Program-made: the position numbers and the translations under genes
Notes under the pieces: model-generated
The model's input: the letters and a program-made list of their open reading frames with translations, nothing else
Told to the model about the DNA's origin: nothing
Database searches by the model: none
Part shown: piece by piece, positions 10,531-22,100 of the stretch
Layout of the letters: each line of letters begins with the position of its first letter
Position numbering within the stretch: the first letter of the stretch is position 1
Source of the DNA: Cyanophora paradoxa
Lineage: Eukaryota > Glaucocystophyceae > Cyanophorales > Cyanophoraceae
Assembly: GCA_004431415.1 (NCBI GenBank)
Contig: QPMI01000572.1
Location: forward strand, 186,001 to 250,000
Direction: 5' to 3'
DNA: 64,000 bases

Positions 10531-13500
10531 TCAAGCGTGGGGCGGGTCCGATCGCGCCACGTAGTAGAGGCGGTTGATCAAGTCCGCGACAGCGAGCCCG
10601 TCGCGCACGCGCTGCGGCTTCGGCTGACCCTCCTTCCAGCTCAGCAGCTTCGTGAACGGGCGCTGCACGCGCGGCGGTGGGTGAATTGTAATTATCTAAG
10701 TTTCAAATTGCAGGGGCCACCTCGGGATCGGCGAAGTCGTCGATGTCGTTCAGCTTGGCGAGGACGTCCCGAACTTTCATGTCCTCCGGCAGCGCCTGCG
10801 CGCGCACGCGCGATAGAGCACAGCTCATGATCAGGTGCTCGCAGCACATATACACTCTAGATCTCGCGAGAGCAGGCAGGGAACTGGCACCGCACCAGAT
10901 CCACAGGATCCTCGTTTTCTTTGCAGGGCCATTCGGCGAACTGAAGGACGACCTTTGTTCTTTCCCGGTCGATCGCCACGGGCGGCAGCTCCATTTGCTG
11001 TCTGCATGGAGCGGACGCCGGCGGGGCCGAAGCTGGGGCGCCCGCCAGGGGGGCCGGAGCTGGAGCGGACGCCGGCGGGGCCGGAGCTGGGACGCCCGCC
11101 AGGGGGGCCGGAGCTGGAGCGGACGCCGGCGGGGCCGAAGCTGGGGCGCCCGCCAGGGGGGCCGGAGCTGGAGCGGACGCCGGCGGGGCCGAAGCTGGGG
11201 CGCCCGCCAGGGGGGCCGGAGCTGGAGCGGACGCCGGCGGGGCCGAAGCTGGGGCGCCCGCCAGGGGGGCCGGAGCTGGAGCGGACGCCGGCGGGGCCGA
11301 AGCTGGGGCGCACCGGTCGGAAGGGAACGTCACGTAGAACATTGATACATGTGCCGTGGTGTATCAATGCGACGTCCACTTTTGCAAAAAAAAAGCCGAA
11401 GCTGGGGCGCCCGCCAGGGGGGCCGGAGCTGGAGCGGACGCCGGCGGGGCCGAAGCTGGGGCGCCCGCCAGGGGGCCGGAGCTGGAGCGGACGCCGGCGG
11501 GGCCGAAGCTGGGGCGCCCGCCAGGGGGCCGGAGCTGGAGCGGACGCCGGCGGGGCCGAAGCTGGGGCGCCCGCCAGGGGGCCGGAGCTGGAGCGGACGC
11601 CGGCGGGGCCGAAGCTGGGGCGCCCGCCAGGGGGGCCGGAGCTGGAGCGGACGCCGGCGGGGCCGAAGCTGGGGCGCCCGCCAGGGGGCCGGAGCTGGAG
11701 CGGACGCCGGCGGGGCCAAATTCGAAGCTGGGGCGCCCGCCAGGGGGCCGGAGCTGGAGCGGACGCCGGCGGGGCCGAAGCTGGGGCGCCCGCCAGGGGG
11801 GCCGGAGCTGGAGCGGACGCCGGCGGGGCCGAAGCTGGGGCGCCCGCCAGGGGGCCGGAGCTGGAGCGGATGCCGGCGGGGCCGAAGCTGGGGCGCCCGC
11901 CAGGGGGGCCGGAGCTGGAGCGGACGCCGGCGGGGCCGAAGCTGGGGCGCCCGCCAGGGGGGCCGGAGCTGCAGCGGACGCCGGCGGGGCCAAATTCGAA
12001 GCTGGGGCGCCCGCCAGGGGGGCCGGAGCTGGAGCGGACGCCGGCGGGGCCGAAGCTGGGGCGCCCGCCAGGGGGGCCGGAGCTGGAGCGGACGCCGGCG
12101 GGGCCAAATTCGAAGCTGGGGCGCCCGCCAGGGGGCCGGAGCTGGAGCGGACGCCGGCGGGGCCGAAGCTGGGGCGCCCGCCAGGGGGCCGGAGCTGGAG
12201 CGGACGCCGGCGGGGCCGAAGCTGGGGCGCCCGCCAGGGGGGCCGGAGCTGGAGCGGATGCCGGCGGGGCCGAAGCTGGGGCGCCCGCCAGGGGGCCGGA
12301 GCTGGAGCGGACGCCGGCGGGGCCGAAGCTGGGGCGCCCGCCAGGGGGGCCGGAGCTGCAGCGGACGCCGGCGGGGCCGAATGCGAAGCTGGGGCGCCCG
12401 CCAGGGGGGCCGGAGCTGGAGCGGACGCCGGCGGGGCCGGAGCTGGGACGCCCGCCAGGGGGCCGGAGCTGGAGCGGACGCCGGCGGGGCCGAAGCTGGG
12501 GCGCCCGCCAGGGGGCCGGAGCTGGAGCGGACGCCGGCGGGGCCGAAGCTGGGGCGCCCGCCAGGGGGCCGGAGCTGGAGCGGACGCCGGCGGGGCCGAA
12601 GCTGGGGCGCCCGCCAGGGGGCCGGAGCTGGAGCGGACGCCGGCGGGGCCGAAGCTGGGCGCCCGCCAGGGGGCCGGAGCTGGAGCGGACGCCGGCGGGG
12701 CCGAAGCTGGGGCGCCCGCCAGGGGGGCCGGAGCTGGAGCGGACGCCGGCGGGGCCGAAGCTGGGGCGCCCGCCAGGGGGCCGGAGCTGGAGCGGACGCC
12801 GGCGGGGCCGAAGCTGGGGCGCCCGCCAGGGGGGCCGGAGCTGGAGCGGACGCCGGCGGGGCCGAAGCTGGGGCGCCCGCCAGGGGGGCCGGAGCTGGAG
12901 CGGACGCCGGCGGGCCGAAGCTGGGGCGCCGCCAGGGGGCCGAGCTGGAGCGGACGCCGGCGGGCCGAAGCTGGGGCGCCGCCAGGGGGCCGGAGCTGGA
13001 GCGGACGCCGGCGGGGCCGAAGCTGGGGCGCCCGCCAGGGGGCCGGAGCTGGAGCGGACGCCGGCGGGGCCGAAGCTGGGGCGCCCGCCAGGGGGCCGGA
13101 GCTGGAGCGGACGCCGGCGGGGCCAAATTCGAAGCTGGGGCGCCCGCCAGGGGGGCCGGAGCTGGAGCGGACGCCGGCGGGCCGAAGCTGGGGCGCCCGC
13201 CAGGGGGGCCGGAGCTGGAGCGGACGCCGGCGGGGCCGAAGCTGGGGCGCCCCCAGGGGGCCGGAGCTGGAGCGGACGCCGGCGGGGCCGAAGCTGGGGC
13301 GCCCGCCAGGGGGCCGGAGCTGGAGCGGACGCCGGCGGGGCCGAAGCTGGGGCGCCCGCCAGGGGGGCCGGAGCTGGAGCGGACGCCGGCGGGGCCGAAG
13401 CTGGGGCGCCCGCCAGGGGGCCGGAGCTGGAGCGGACGCCGGCGGGGCCGAAGCTGGGGCGCCCGCCAGGGGGCCGGAGCTGGAGCGGACGCCGGCGGGG

Positions 13501-16071
13501 CCGAAGCTGGGCGCCCGCCAGGGGGCCGGAGCTGGAGCGGACGCCGGCGGGGCCAAATTCGAAGCTGGGGCGCCCGCCAGGGGGGCCGGAGCTGGAGCGG
13601 ATGCCGGCGGGGCCGAAGCTGGGGCGCCCGCCAGGGGGCCGGAGCTGGAGCGGACGCCGGCGGGGCCGAAGCTGGGGCGCCCGCCAGGGGGGCCGGAGCT
13701 GGAGCGGACGCCGGCGGGGCCGAAGCTGGGGCGCCCGCCAGGGGGGTCGGAGCTGGAGCAGACGCCGGCGGGGCCGAAGCTGGGGCGCCCGCCAGGGGGG
13801 CCGGAGCTGGAGCGGACGCCGGCGGGGCCGAAGCTGGGGCGCCCGCCAGGGGGGCCGGAGCTGGAGCGGATGCCGGCGGGGCCGAAGCTGGGGCGCCCGC
13901 CAGGGGGCCGGAGCTGGAGCGGACGCCGGCGGGGCCGAAGCTGGGCGCCCGCCAGGGGGCCGGAGCTGGAGCGGACGCCGGCGGGGCCGAAGCTGGGGCG
14001 CCCGCCAGGGGGCCGGAGCTGGAGCGGACGCCGGCGGGGCCGAAGCTGGGGCGCCCGCCAGGGGGGCCGGAGCTGGAGCGGACGCCGGCGGGGCCGAAGC
14101 TGGGGCCGCCGCTGGCGGGGCCGGAGTGTCGACTGGGGCGGACGGCGACTCTGCCGGTGCTGGCCTCCGCCGGCGTTGCGGGCCACTGGCAGGCTGGGAC
14201 GAGGAGTCTTCGGGAGCGGAGCGCTTGGAGCTGGCAGCCCAGCCGGGAGCCGAACGAGACGCTTCGCCTGCGGGCGAGATGAAATGTGCTTTGCCGCCAA
14301 GCTCAAGGGGCTTGGAGCTCCGGATCCGTTGGGCTGCCGCCGAGCCCTGGAGATGATCATGATCTCGTCAGCATCGATTTTCAGCGAAGTAAATCTCGAG
14401 CCCATGAACGTCCAACGGTGCGCACGTGAGCGGCCGGCGCTGCGGGCGTCGAGGTTGCCCGTGTACATGTGCCCGTTCGAATTCCGCCGAAAACCTGCGG
14501 CCGGCCACGTTTGTGCTTTTTATATTACGTATGCATTAATATTACATATATATATATGAATTCGCAATGACTAGTACTGTACCGGCAAGGCCTTTGAGGA
14601 GCTCGAGCTCGAGGGCAGCTGCAGACCGCCCGTGCACGTGGCCGCACCTCCGGATGCTGCGGCTATATTCTGCGATCGATCCGACGTGTGAGAGCAGGAA
14701 GCTTTTATATATATAGAATTCGTATATATCGAATGCGAAGTCGACGCGCTTCATGATCATGATATCGATCATGATCATGATCATGATTAACGTCGCCAGC
14801 GGGCGCTGCTTCCGACTGCGATCGCGGCGCCGGCAGCCAACGTCCCCTCTGCGTATAATTATAATATCATTCAGAGCGCTAGCTGTAGCCGGCCGCGGCG
14901 CAAGGGGAAGTTCGAAGAATCGCTCACGGAATCGCGAAGCTGCGTGGTCACTCGCGATTTTGTGTAGCCGACATCGCCGGCGCGACGGCGCCGCTTTGGC
15001 GCTGGCCGCGTCGATTCCGGCGACGATTTCCGCTTCGAAATCCCCTTCGCAGCCGGCGCCGGCCGCGGCTTCTGCTTTCGCCCGGTGCGCTTCTGCCTCA
15101 GGCATTTGCAGACGGCGGGCAAATCCCCCGAATTCTGCATCTCCTCCATGAGAAGCCTGTAGGCCTCCTCAGCGGATATGTCCGGACGGACGTCCCGCCT
15201 CCGCTTCGCGAGGTTGCTTTCCGCCGTCACGTACTTTGCGAGGAAGCGAGCCTGGCCCGGGTCGCGCTTGATTTCTGCGGAAAATTGAATTAAAGTCGGA
15301 TTCGAAATTCGGGGCCGGGCATGAACTCCGGATCCGGATCCGCATGCACGAGCGAGCACATGGATGCACCGTCTAGCGAGCGGAACAACCCCAATTTCGT
15401 CTTCTTGTCTGGCGAATTCTCGTACTGCCGGACAATGTCCTCGCCATAGGTGGATAGCACTGCGGCGTCACGCGCTCTTTGCGCATCCTGCAAAGTAGAG
15501 TTGCAGCCCGTTAACTATAAATATCGATATCGATACTATTTACCGGCTACTAATGAACCCTCTCTGTCTGTAAATTAATGTAAATAATGCACCTGTAGTG
15601 TGCAGAAGGTCCCGATAGTGCTCTCAGTCAGCTTATCTTTTCCAACCGGACCTACCGCGTCGTCCTGAGAGTTTTTCGATTTAATTTAGCAACCGGAATC
15701 AAAATTGAAAAATATTCGACTTCGAAAATGCACCTCTGCAATCCATATCCTGGCTTTGTAGCGAACTTCTTTCGAACTCTTATCTTTCGCGATCGGAGTA
15801 CGAGGGTCTTTCAACTGCGGTATTGCAGTTGTCATTCGCGCGACCGTGCGACTGCAGGTCGAGGGCCGACTTAGCGTGATCATCAATTCGACGCACATCG
15901 ATATCAGGTGCGCGTGTGCCCTCATCGGAGTCAGCGTCGGCGTCCTCGGACTCAGCCGCGGACTCGGAAGCGTTCTCCGAGGGCTCGTACTCGCGTTCTC
16001 GCGAATTCGAATTGAAACTCGAAGGTCGCCGGCTGGAACTCGAAGCCCCGATATCGATATCTCGATCGGTC
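10531..16071 (-). CDS. Unidentified basic protein with a central Pro/Ala 18-residue repeat array (5' end not found)
   Basis: Exons join in phase: ~16071-15913 (acidic, ENASESAAESEDADADSDEG), ~15810-15734 (KDPRTPIAKDKSSKEVRYKA), 15664-15593, 15487-15370 (YGEDIVRQYENSPDKKTKLG), 15274 to ~14930 (RRDVRPDISAEEAYRLLMEE, then a nuclear-signal-like PAPKRRRRA), ~14347 to 10896 (the repeat exon), 10795-10721 (LPEDMKVRDVLAKLNDIDDF) and 10662-10531 (RPFTKLLSWKEGQPKPQRVR, stop TGA at 10531-10533). The repeat reads APASAPPASAPAPAPLAG in the frame continuous with unique coding at both ends (PAPAESPSAPVDTPAPPAAA before; PCRQQMELPPVAIDRERTK after). Units of 53 instead of 54 bp break this frame inside the array, so the full-length product is unproven. 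No known family recognised; probably nuclear by its basic clusters. Confidence 0.55.
11011..14107. repeat. 54-bp minisatellite, about 55 copies
   Basis: The unit runs GAAGCTGGGGCGCCCGCCAG, then five or six G, then CCGGAGCTGGAGCGGACGCC and GGCGGGGCC. Units are 54 bp or 53 bp depending on the G run. Five units carry an extra AAATTC (near 11717, 11990, 12104, 13121 and 13551) and one a GAATGC variant near 12377. Some carry GATGCC for GACGCC (near 11869, 12256, 13600, 13868). These variants suggest block-wise amplification. One interruption lies at 11311-11395. No stop codon occurs over most of the array in most reading frames, and very long open frames run through it on both strands. Confidence 0.95.
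11311..11395. other. Unique 85-bp interruption of the minisatellite with a small hairpin
   Basis: Non-repeat sequence between the fifth and sixth units. It contains the inverted repeat TTGATACA (11342-11349) / TGTATCAA (11360-11367) with a 10-nt loop, then a run of nine A ending at ~11395. On the - strand it brings a stop (TGA) into the frame of the C-terminal coding block, so it must be spliced out, read in another frame, or mark a separate start (ATG at 11342). Confidence 0.6.
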
Positions 16072-17028
16072 TGTAAATACTAAGTTATAACTTATTACTT
16101 ATGACGCATGCGGACACCCGTAAAAAAACTCAGTCTTCACGGGACGGCCGAGCCAAAAATCCTCGGTAGTTTGATTGAGGTCAGAAAACTTACCTTAGGG
16201 TTGTGTCAACGCATATGAGAACACAGTGTGGCATAACGTAAATTACATCAGAATCACAAATTAAATATTAAATTTTGACTTCAGATTTACAATTAGGTAC
16301 CGCGCTTATTCTCGAAAATCTGCTGCGATAACGCCAGACACATTACCCCAAGTGAAACTAAACTCAAAATGTCAGCACGTTAATTTAATTAAAAACCGCA
16401 ATTTTAATTTTGCCCAGCCGCGCGCGGATCGAAATCGATCGATCGAAAACCGGTTCCAGTTTGGGTTTTAAAGACTCTGAGAAATTTAATGCATGCCACA
16501 TGGATTCGCAGTCGTAGTGCGCGCCAAATGCGTGCGGACGCGATCGTAGTACTACGGTACCGTAGTACGTGGTAGTACGGTGGTACTACGTGCACGTGCT
16601 CGCAAATTGCATGAGCCGATCGCGACGTCGCAATCGCCGCGGCGCGAGCCCGGGCCACGACGTCGACTTTGACTAGGACTCTTTCAGTGAACTGTCGGGC
16701 AACTTCTATAAAACAAATTAAAATCGAATCGATCCGATCGACGGTCCGGTACCCCTCGGCCTTCGCCAGTACCAGACTACTACCGTAGTACTACCGGTTC
16801 GATCCGATCGGACGTACCGGATTTTCCTTCACTCAGGTTGACGTGTCACAGTGTGTCACCGCGGCCCGCGGTACCGGTAGCGCCGCGCGCGCAGCGGCGC
16901 GCTGCGGCGCGCGCTGGCCGTGGCCGCCGCCACGCGGCGCCGTCGACGTCACGGCGTGGCGCGAGCCGCGCGACTGTCGCGTGAGTCGAGTTTTTCCCAG
17001 CAGTTTAAGCTGGCCAGTGGCGTGCATG

Positions 17029-17150
17029 GAAAGTGGCAGATAACGGAAGTAACGGAAAGTGGCGGATAATTATAACGGACGTTTCCGGAAAGTAACGGAC
17101 AGCTTAAGTGGCGGATAGCGAAAAGTAACGGAAAGTAACCGAAACACACC
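17029..17150. repeat. Degenerate short tandem repeats (AAGTAACGGA / AAGTGGCGGATA)
   Basis: About eight imperfect copies of a 10-12 bp word alternate between AAGTAACGGA and AAGTGGCGGATA. No coding frame fits. Confidence 0.6.
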
Positions 17151-17701
17151 GTGCACTGCAGTCTAGCTGCAGGCCCGCTGATCATGATTCATGAGCAGCA
17201 GCAGCAGCTGTCGTTGCTGCAGTTGCGCTTAGCAACCGCGTACATACTAGTGCTGCTGCGCATGTAGCTAGCGCTGCTGCGCATGCTTAAGCTTGTGCAG
17301 ACGGAGCACTGCGGCGCATCAGCAGGTGAATTCGAATTCGAAGTCAACGCAGCGATTGCGATCGCGAAAGCAGTGATCCTGATTTTGTCGAAGCCGCTGC
17401 TTATGAGCACCCGCTCCGGATCGTGAAGTGCCCGGCGGCCGCGACCGTATATATTTGAAGATTATTCGAATTCTTTTCTCCTGAAAACGTCCGTCGTTCT
17501 GGCAAACTGCGCAAGATTCGAAATATATAATAGCTAATTGTAACAGTTCCGATCTATAGCTAGATCTTCCGAAGCTCCGCTTCCGAAGCTCAAGATCTGA
17601 GAGTCTAGATCGAGGTCGGCGCGGCCGACGCGACGCGTATGGCGCTGACGTCAACGCTGCGCGTTTCTCGATTGGATTGAAGTTCAGCTGCAGCTGCAGA
17701 T

Positions 17702-17816
17702 CGAAAAAATTCATTTCTGCGTGTAAGTTTCTTTCGAATTCGCGTGCGCAGGCCCACAAGGCCCTCCTCCGAAAAAATTCATTTCTGCGTGTAAGTTTCT
17801 TTCGAATTCGCGTGCG
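17702..17816. repeat. Perfect 47-bp direct repeat
   Basis: CGAAAAAATTCATTTCTGCG and the 27 bases that follow occur identically at 17702-17748 and 17770-17816, offset by 68 bp. Recent local duplication. Confidence 0.85.
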
Positions 17817-17983
17817 ATCGCTATAGCTATGTCCGACGGTCATGATATCGATCATCAGTTAATGGGGGGGTGCGGGGGGGCTTGCCCCCCTGCTTGTACG
17901 CGTACGTAAATGACCAATCCGCGAAAAAGTCAGCTATATAGCTACGCTTTAAGGAAGGTCAGCTATTTCGCTTGCTATTTTAA

Positions 17984-18334
17984 TCAATTAGGTGCAGTTT
18001 GCAAGCGCTGCAAGCGCTGCAAAGTTGAAGCTAGTTCTTCCGGGTTTAAGCTTCGCTGAACACTCGTCGGTACCTTCGAGGCCGCGTCGGACGACCCCCT
18101 GGAATTCTCCCAGTCGCCCTCCTCTTCGTCGCCCAGTGCCACGGGATCTTCCGGCTGCGAAGAGGATGCAATATTTAGAAACGCGCGCTCGCATTTCGAA
18201 TTCGAGCCGCATTCGCATTCCGAGCCCCGCGCGCATTCCGAGCATTCGAACTCGCTGCTCACCTCTCCGCTTCGATTCTGATCAACGTGCAGAGATGGCC
18301 ATGGCGGCCCGGAAGAATCAGGATCTTGATCCAT
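17984..18334 (-). CDS. Small acidic protein, or 5' exons of the repeat-protein gene
   Basis: ATG at 18332-18334 begins MDQDPDSSGPPWPSLHVDQN. Exon 1 ends at a GTGAGC donor; exon 2 starts after TTCGCAG in phase and is strongly acidic (VALGDEEEGDWENSRGSSDA). A third short exon (RLQTAPN) would end at TGA 17984-17986 if the acceptor at CGCTTGCAG is used, giving about 58 residues. Alternatively exon 2 splices further downstream to the acidic exon near 16071, making this the N-terminus of the large neighbouring gene; both are phase 0. No family recognised. Confidence 0.4.
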   Translation of the reverse strand: MDQDPDSSGPPWPSLHVDQNRSGEVSSEFECSECARGSECECGSNSKCERAFLNIASSSQPEDPVALGDEEEGDWENSRGSSDAASKVPTSVQRSLNPEELASTLQRLQRLQTAPN

Positions 18335-19176
18335 TTTTATGCAGGGCCCGTCGCTGACGTGACGTGACAGGGCCCGTCTCTGTCGAGAATGAATTAGTTC
18401 GGCGCGCGGATTCGCCGGCGTCGCGCTCTGCGACGGGCCGGTGATGGCCGCGCGCGGGCGCACGGTGATGGCCGCGCGCGCGGGGGCGCACGTATCTGTA
18501 TCTTACTGAATCTGCGGTCACGAGTATATATGTATATATATATCACGAGCTCCCCCCCCCCCGCGTGACCCCCGCGTGACACGAGCTCGAGCTCTGGACG
18601 ATTAAAATATTCCTTTTTCCTCTAGCTGTATATGAAAACCTTCGATCGGGGGGGGATTTTGGGGGGGGGGGGAGGGGGGAGGGGGGGGAGGGGGGGAGGG
18701 GGAGGGGGGGGGAGGGGGGGAGGGGGCCTTCCGGAATTGTGTGCATGCTGCTGCTTGTGTGCATTTTATGTTAATATTATATTAATTAACACAGCACCAC
18801 CAGCCATGCGTATATATATGGCAGGCTTCTATATATATTCTGCAATATGGCAGAATGTACCGTATACGTAATTCACTTGCGCCAGAAACTAATGCGTATT
18901 TGGACTCGGAACCCTCAGGGCCTATACTATGGCTATTAACGCGGCAACTAAGTCATTTATGCTCTTATTGAGGATATACTAATCTGCATAGCGGCACTAT
19001 TTAAATTCTGTAGAATGCAGTACCGAACACCACATTACACTTATAATGCGGGACTAGCTATAGCTGGGATTCACGACTCAAAACATACGTATACGTATAC
19101 CTTCATCTAACTCATTTATGTTATACCTATAGCTCCAACGAACTGATTTACATTCCGAAATCAACAGATGCAATCA
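18335..19176. other. Intergenic with a long G-rich tract
   Basis: Includes the 3' flank of the giant - gene. It has GCGCGC-rich repeats near 18440-18490, a polypurine tract at 18648-18726 and AT-rich DNA at 18740-19160. No exon supported. Confidence 0.5.
18648..18726. repeat. Polypurine G-rich tract
   Basis: About 79 bp almost entirely G with scattered A and one ATTTT break. The G runs of four or more could form G-quadruplex or triplex structure. Confidence 0.8.
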
Positions 19177-22100
19177 TCACGCAACCGAGTAGGCGCGGTG
19201 CCTGGAGGCGCCGGCGCTCGCCGCGTTGGACGCCGGGGCGGAGGCCGCGGGCGTCGACCCCTGGCCGGGCGGGCGGGGCCCGAAGACGGAGGGGATGAGG
19301 GTGCCGGGGAAGCAGGTCGTGCCGGCGGCCTCGGCGGAGGCGCCCGTGGCGAGGGCGGCGTCCCCAGGGCGCGGCGCCTCGGGCGGCGCCGGCCACTCGA
19401 CGGAGCGGACGTCGATGTCGAGGCTGCCGGCCGAGAGGGGCGTGTACGCCGATCCGTCCGAGGCGCGGCGGGCGTAGTCGTAGCCGGCGCCCGTCGCGTC
19501 CGCCGGCGGCGGCGCGCTCCTGCGCCCTGGGGCCTGGCCCTTGTCGCGGTCGACGAGGTGGACGTGGACGTCGGCGGTGGCGCGCGAGGCCGCCCACGCC
19601 GCCGCCAGCGCCGCCGCGCCCCTGCCACCCCCCTTCCCGCCCCCGCCCCCGCCGGCGAGCTCGAGCTTGGGGTCGAGGCCGAGGACGTGCGGCCCGCCCG
19701 CCCCGATGTGCACCACCTCGCCGTCCTGCCGCGCGGAGCGGTGAGCGGCCGAGGGCGGCGTCTCATAGTTCTATTTGAAGCCCGTCTCCTTGGAGATTTC
19801 TATACAGCAAGCTATAGATATGAACAAGGGCCACCTCGTTGACGTCGCGGAAGTCCTCCGTCGTCTCCCGCACCTTCTGCTTCAGCACCCCGTGCTTCTG
19901 CGCGCCCCGGGCAGAGCCCGGGTGTGAGCCTCGGGCGGAATAAATACATAGAAGAGGAGGGGGCGGGGTCGGACGCGGAGGAAGTGGAGGGCGAAGAGGT
20001 AGCCTGCGAGGCACTTGGCGACGACCTCGAAGGCGGCGAGGCCCAGCGCGTACAGCGCCGAGAGGAAGTCCAGGATCGTCTGAAGGGGGGCCGCCCCGCG
20101 GCCGCGTCAGCGCGAATATATGCCAGACCGATATCGGAATCCAGGAACCCCACTAGATCTAGACGTCAACAGAGACGGCACTCGTTGCGGCGCGAGCGGG
20201 CGGGCGGGCGCACGTTCTTGGCCTTGTTGTCGACGACGAGGTAGTTGGGGGCGATGGAGAAGGAGACGCGGAACGCGACCCGGTTCCGCGCCTGCGGGCA
20301 GGGTTACGCCGCCCCGCTTAAGTTTAAGCGCGCTAAAGCTTGAACTTGAAATTAGATTGAAGTTCTAGTTTGGTTTGAGCGGCCTGCTCAAAAGTAATCT
20401 AAGCGCGAACGGCGAGCGCACCTGGAGGTCGGGGCGGAAGTCGTCGGCGCCGACCTCCGCCTCCGTGTTGTCCACCCCGGGCACCCCGGGCTGCGAGCCC
20501 CGGCGGCGGTCAGCCTGGCAGAGACCGGCGAGGACGCGGGAGCTTGGGGGTGGAGGGAGATAATTCATAGGCGTCTAGATACGATCGCGGGGCTCGGAAA
20601 CAACCGTTGAACCGTCAATCTTTAGATCTAGACCACGATCGGAACGTTGATCCGGTGATCCCCGCCGCCCATGCCAGCGGAGCGCACCGTGAAGCGGGCG
20701 CGCCCCTGCGCGTTCCTGTCGGCGAAGTGCACCGCCGTGAGCGTCACCTGCCCGTGAGAATCAATTAAGTGAGCGTCAAAAGCCGCCAGCGATCTCGGGA
20801 GCGTTCTAACGCGTTCAGCTTAGCTTTATAGCTAAGCTTTAGCTCCTTCTTAGCTTCTTAGCTTCTTCTTAGCTTCTTCTTAGCTTCTTCTTAGCTTCTC
20901 CTTAGCTTCTTCTTAGCTTCTTCTTAGCTTCTTCTTAGCTTCTTCTTAGCTTCTTCTTAGCTCCCGGGCGCACGGGGACGCGGACGTCGCCCTCGCCGCG
21001 GAAGACGCGCGCGGCGTCGCTCGTCGCCGCCGTCCCGTTGATTGACGTCTCCCCGGGCAGCTGGCCCCGCGTCAGAGCGGAGGCGGGGGAGGAGGGGGAG
21101 GAAGAGGAGGAGGAGGGGGAGGGGGAGGAGTGGAGGGGCGCGCCCGGACGGCGAACTGGACGACGGCGGCGGTGGCGAGGGTGAGGGGGGAGGCCCAGGG
21201 GGGCGCCAGCTCCACCAGGAACCCCGCGCTCGTCCGCGCCTCCGTGTTCGCCAGCCTGCGCCCCGCCGGCGACGTTAACGGTCAGCGTGCGTTAGCGCCC
21301 AGATCTAGAGACCGGAAGCAGCAAAAACTGCGCATGCTCGCCTGCAGGACTTGCATGCGTAGCTGACGATGCAGGTGAGGCCGTCCGCCGAGCGGCCCGA
21401 GCGGATGACGGCGGATCCGGCAGACGCCGTGATCCCTACGGGCGTCACCTGCGCGACGTCGACCGCAGGCGAGCGGCCCGGGCCGGGGTGGGGTTAGCCT
21501 AGCGGAGGCCTGTGGCCGCCCGGTCGGACCCTGGCGTCGAGGCCGGCCCTGCAGGGCCCCGCGTAGCCGCGGAAGCCGGCGACGACGCCGTACTCCCCCT
21601 GGATGTTGTTGAGCGAGGGCGAGACCCCCGGGTTCAGCGACTGGCCGCGCCCGGCGTCAGAGAGGTAAAGCTAAGGGAGGCGGGAGGGACTCGGGGACCT
21701 GGGTGACGATGAAGTTGGCGGTGAGCTGCTGGGCGACGGTGAAGGAGACGGCGAGGAAGACGGCCGCCGCCCCGAGCAGCGTGAAGAACGCCCCGCTGCG
21801 AGGAGGAGGTTAGGGGGGAAGGAGGAGGGGGAGGGGACGGGGCACCTGATGGTGCGCTTCTGGCCTTCCTCGCGGTAGAAGTAGTGCAGGCGCACCACCT
21901 GAGGGGCGCGGGGCGTCGGCAGAGGCGGGCGGGCCGGCGGGCCGGTGCCCCGGCCTTCAGATCTGCTCACCTTTTTGACGCGCTGGTTGATGGTGAGCCC
22001 GATGATCTTCGAGTTGAGGAGCCACACCCAGGCGTACAGCAGGAGCCCGACTGGCGCGCCCGGCCGCCAGTCAAGGTGCGGCGCGGCAAGGCGAGGCGAG

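Larger units (their letters stand above)
16072..17983. other. Intergenic or large intron, no supported exon
   Basis: AT-richer than its surroundings at 16072-16480, then palindrome-rich (GTACTACGGTACCGTAGTAC at 16549-16568). It holds a G+C-rich block at 16855-16985, degenerate AAGTAACGGA-type repeats at 17029-17150 and a duplicated 47-mer at 17702-17816. It may be the first large intron linking 17984-18334 to the gene below, or a true intergenic region. Confidence 0.4.

Noticed and set aside
10835-14559. Open frames of about 1000 residues on the + strand across the minisatellite
   Set aside because: They are shadows of a repeat that lacks stops in most frames. Unique coding sequence at both edges supports only the - strand frame.
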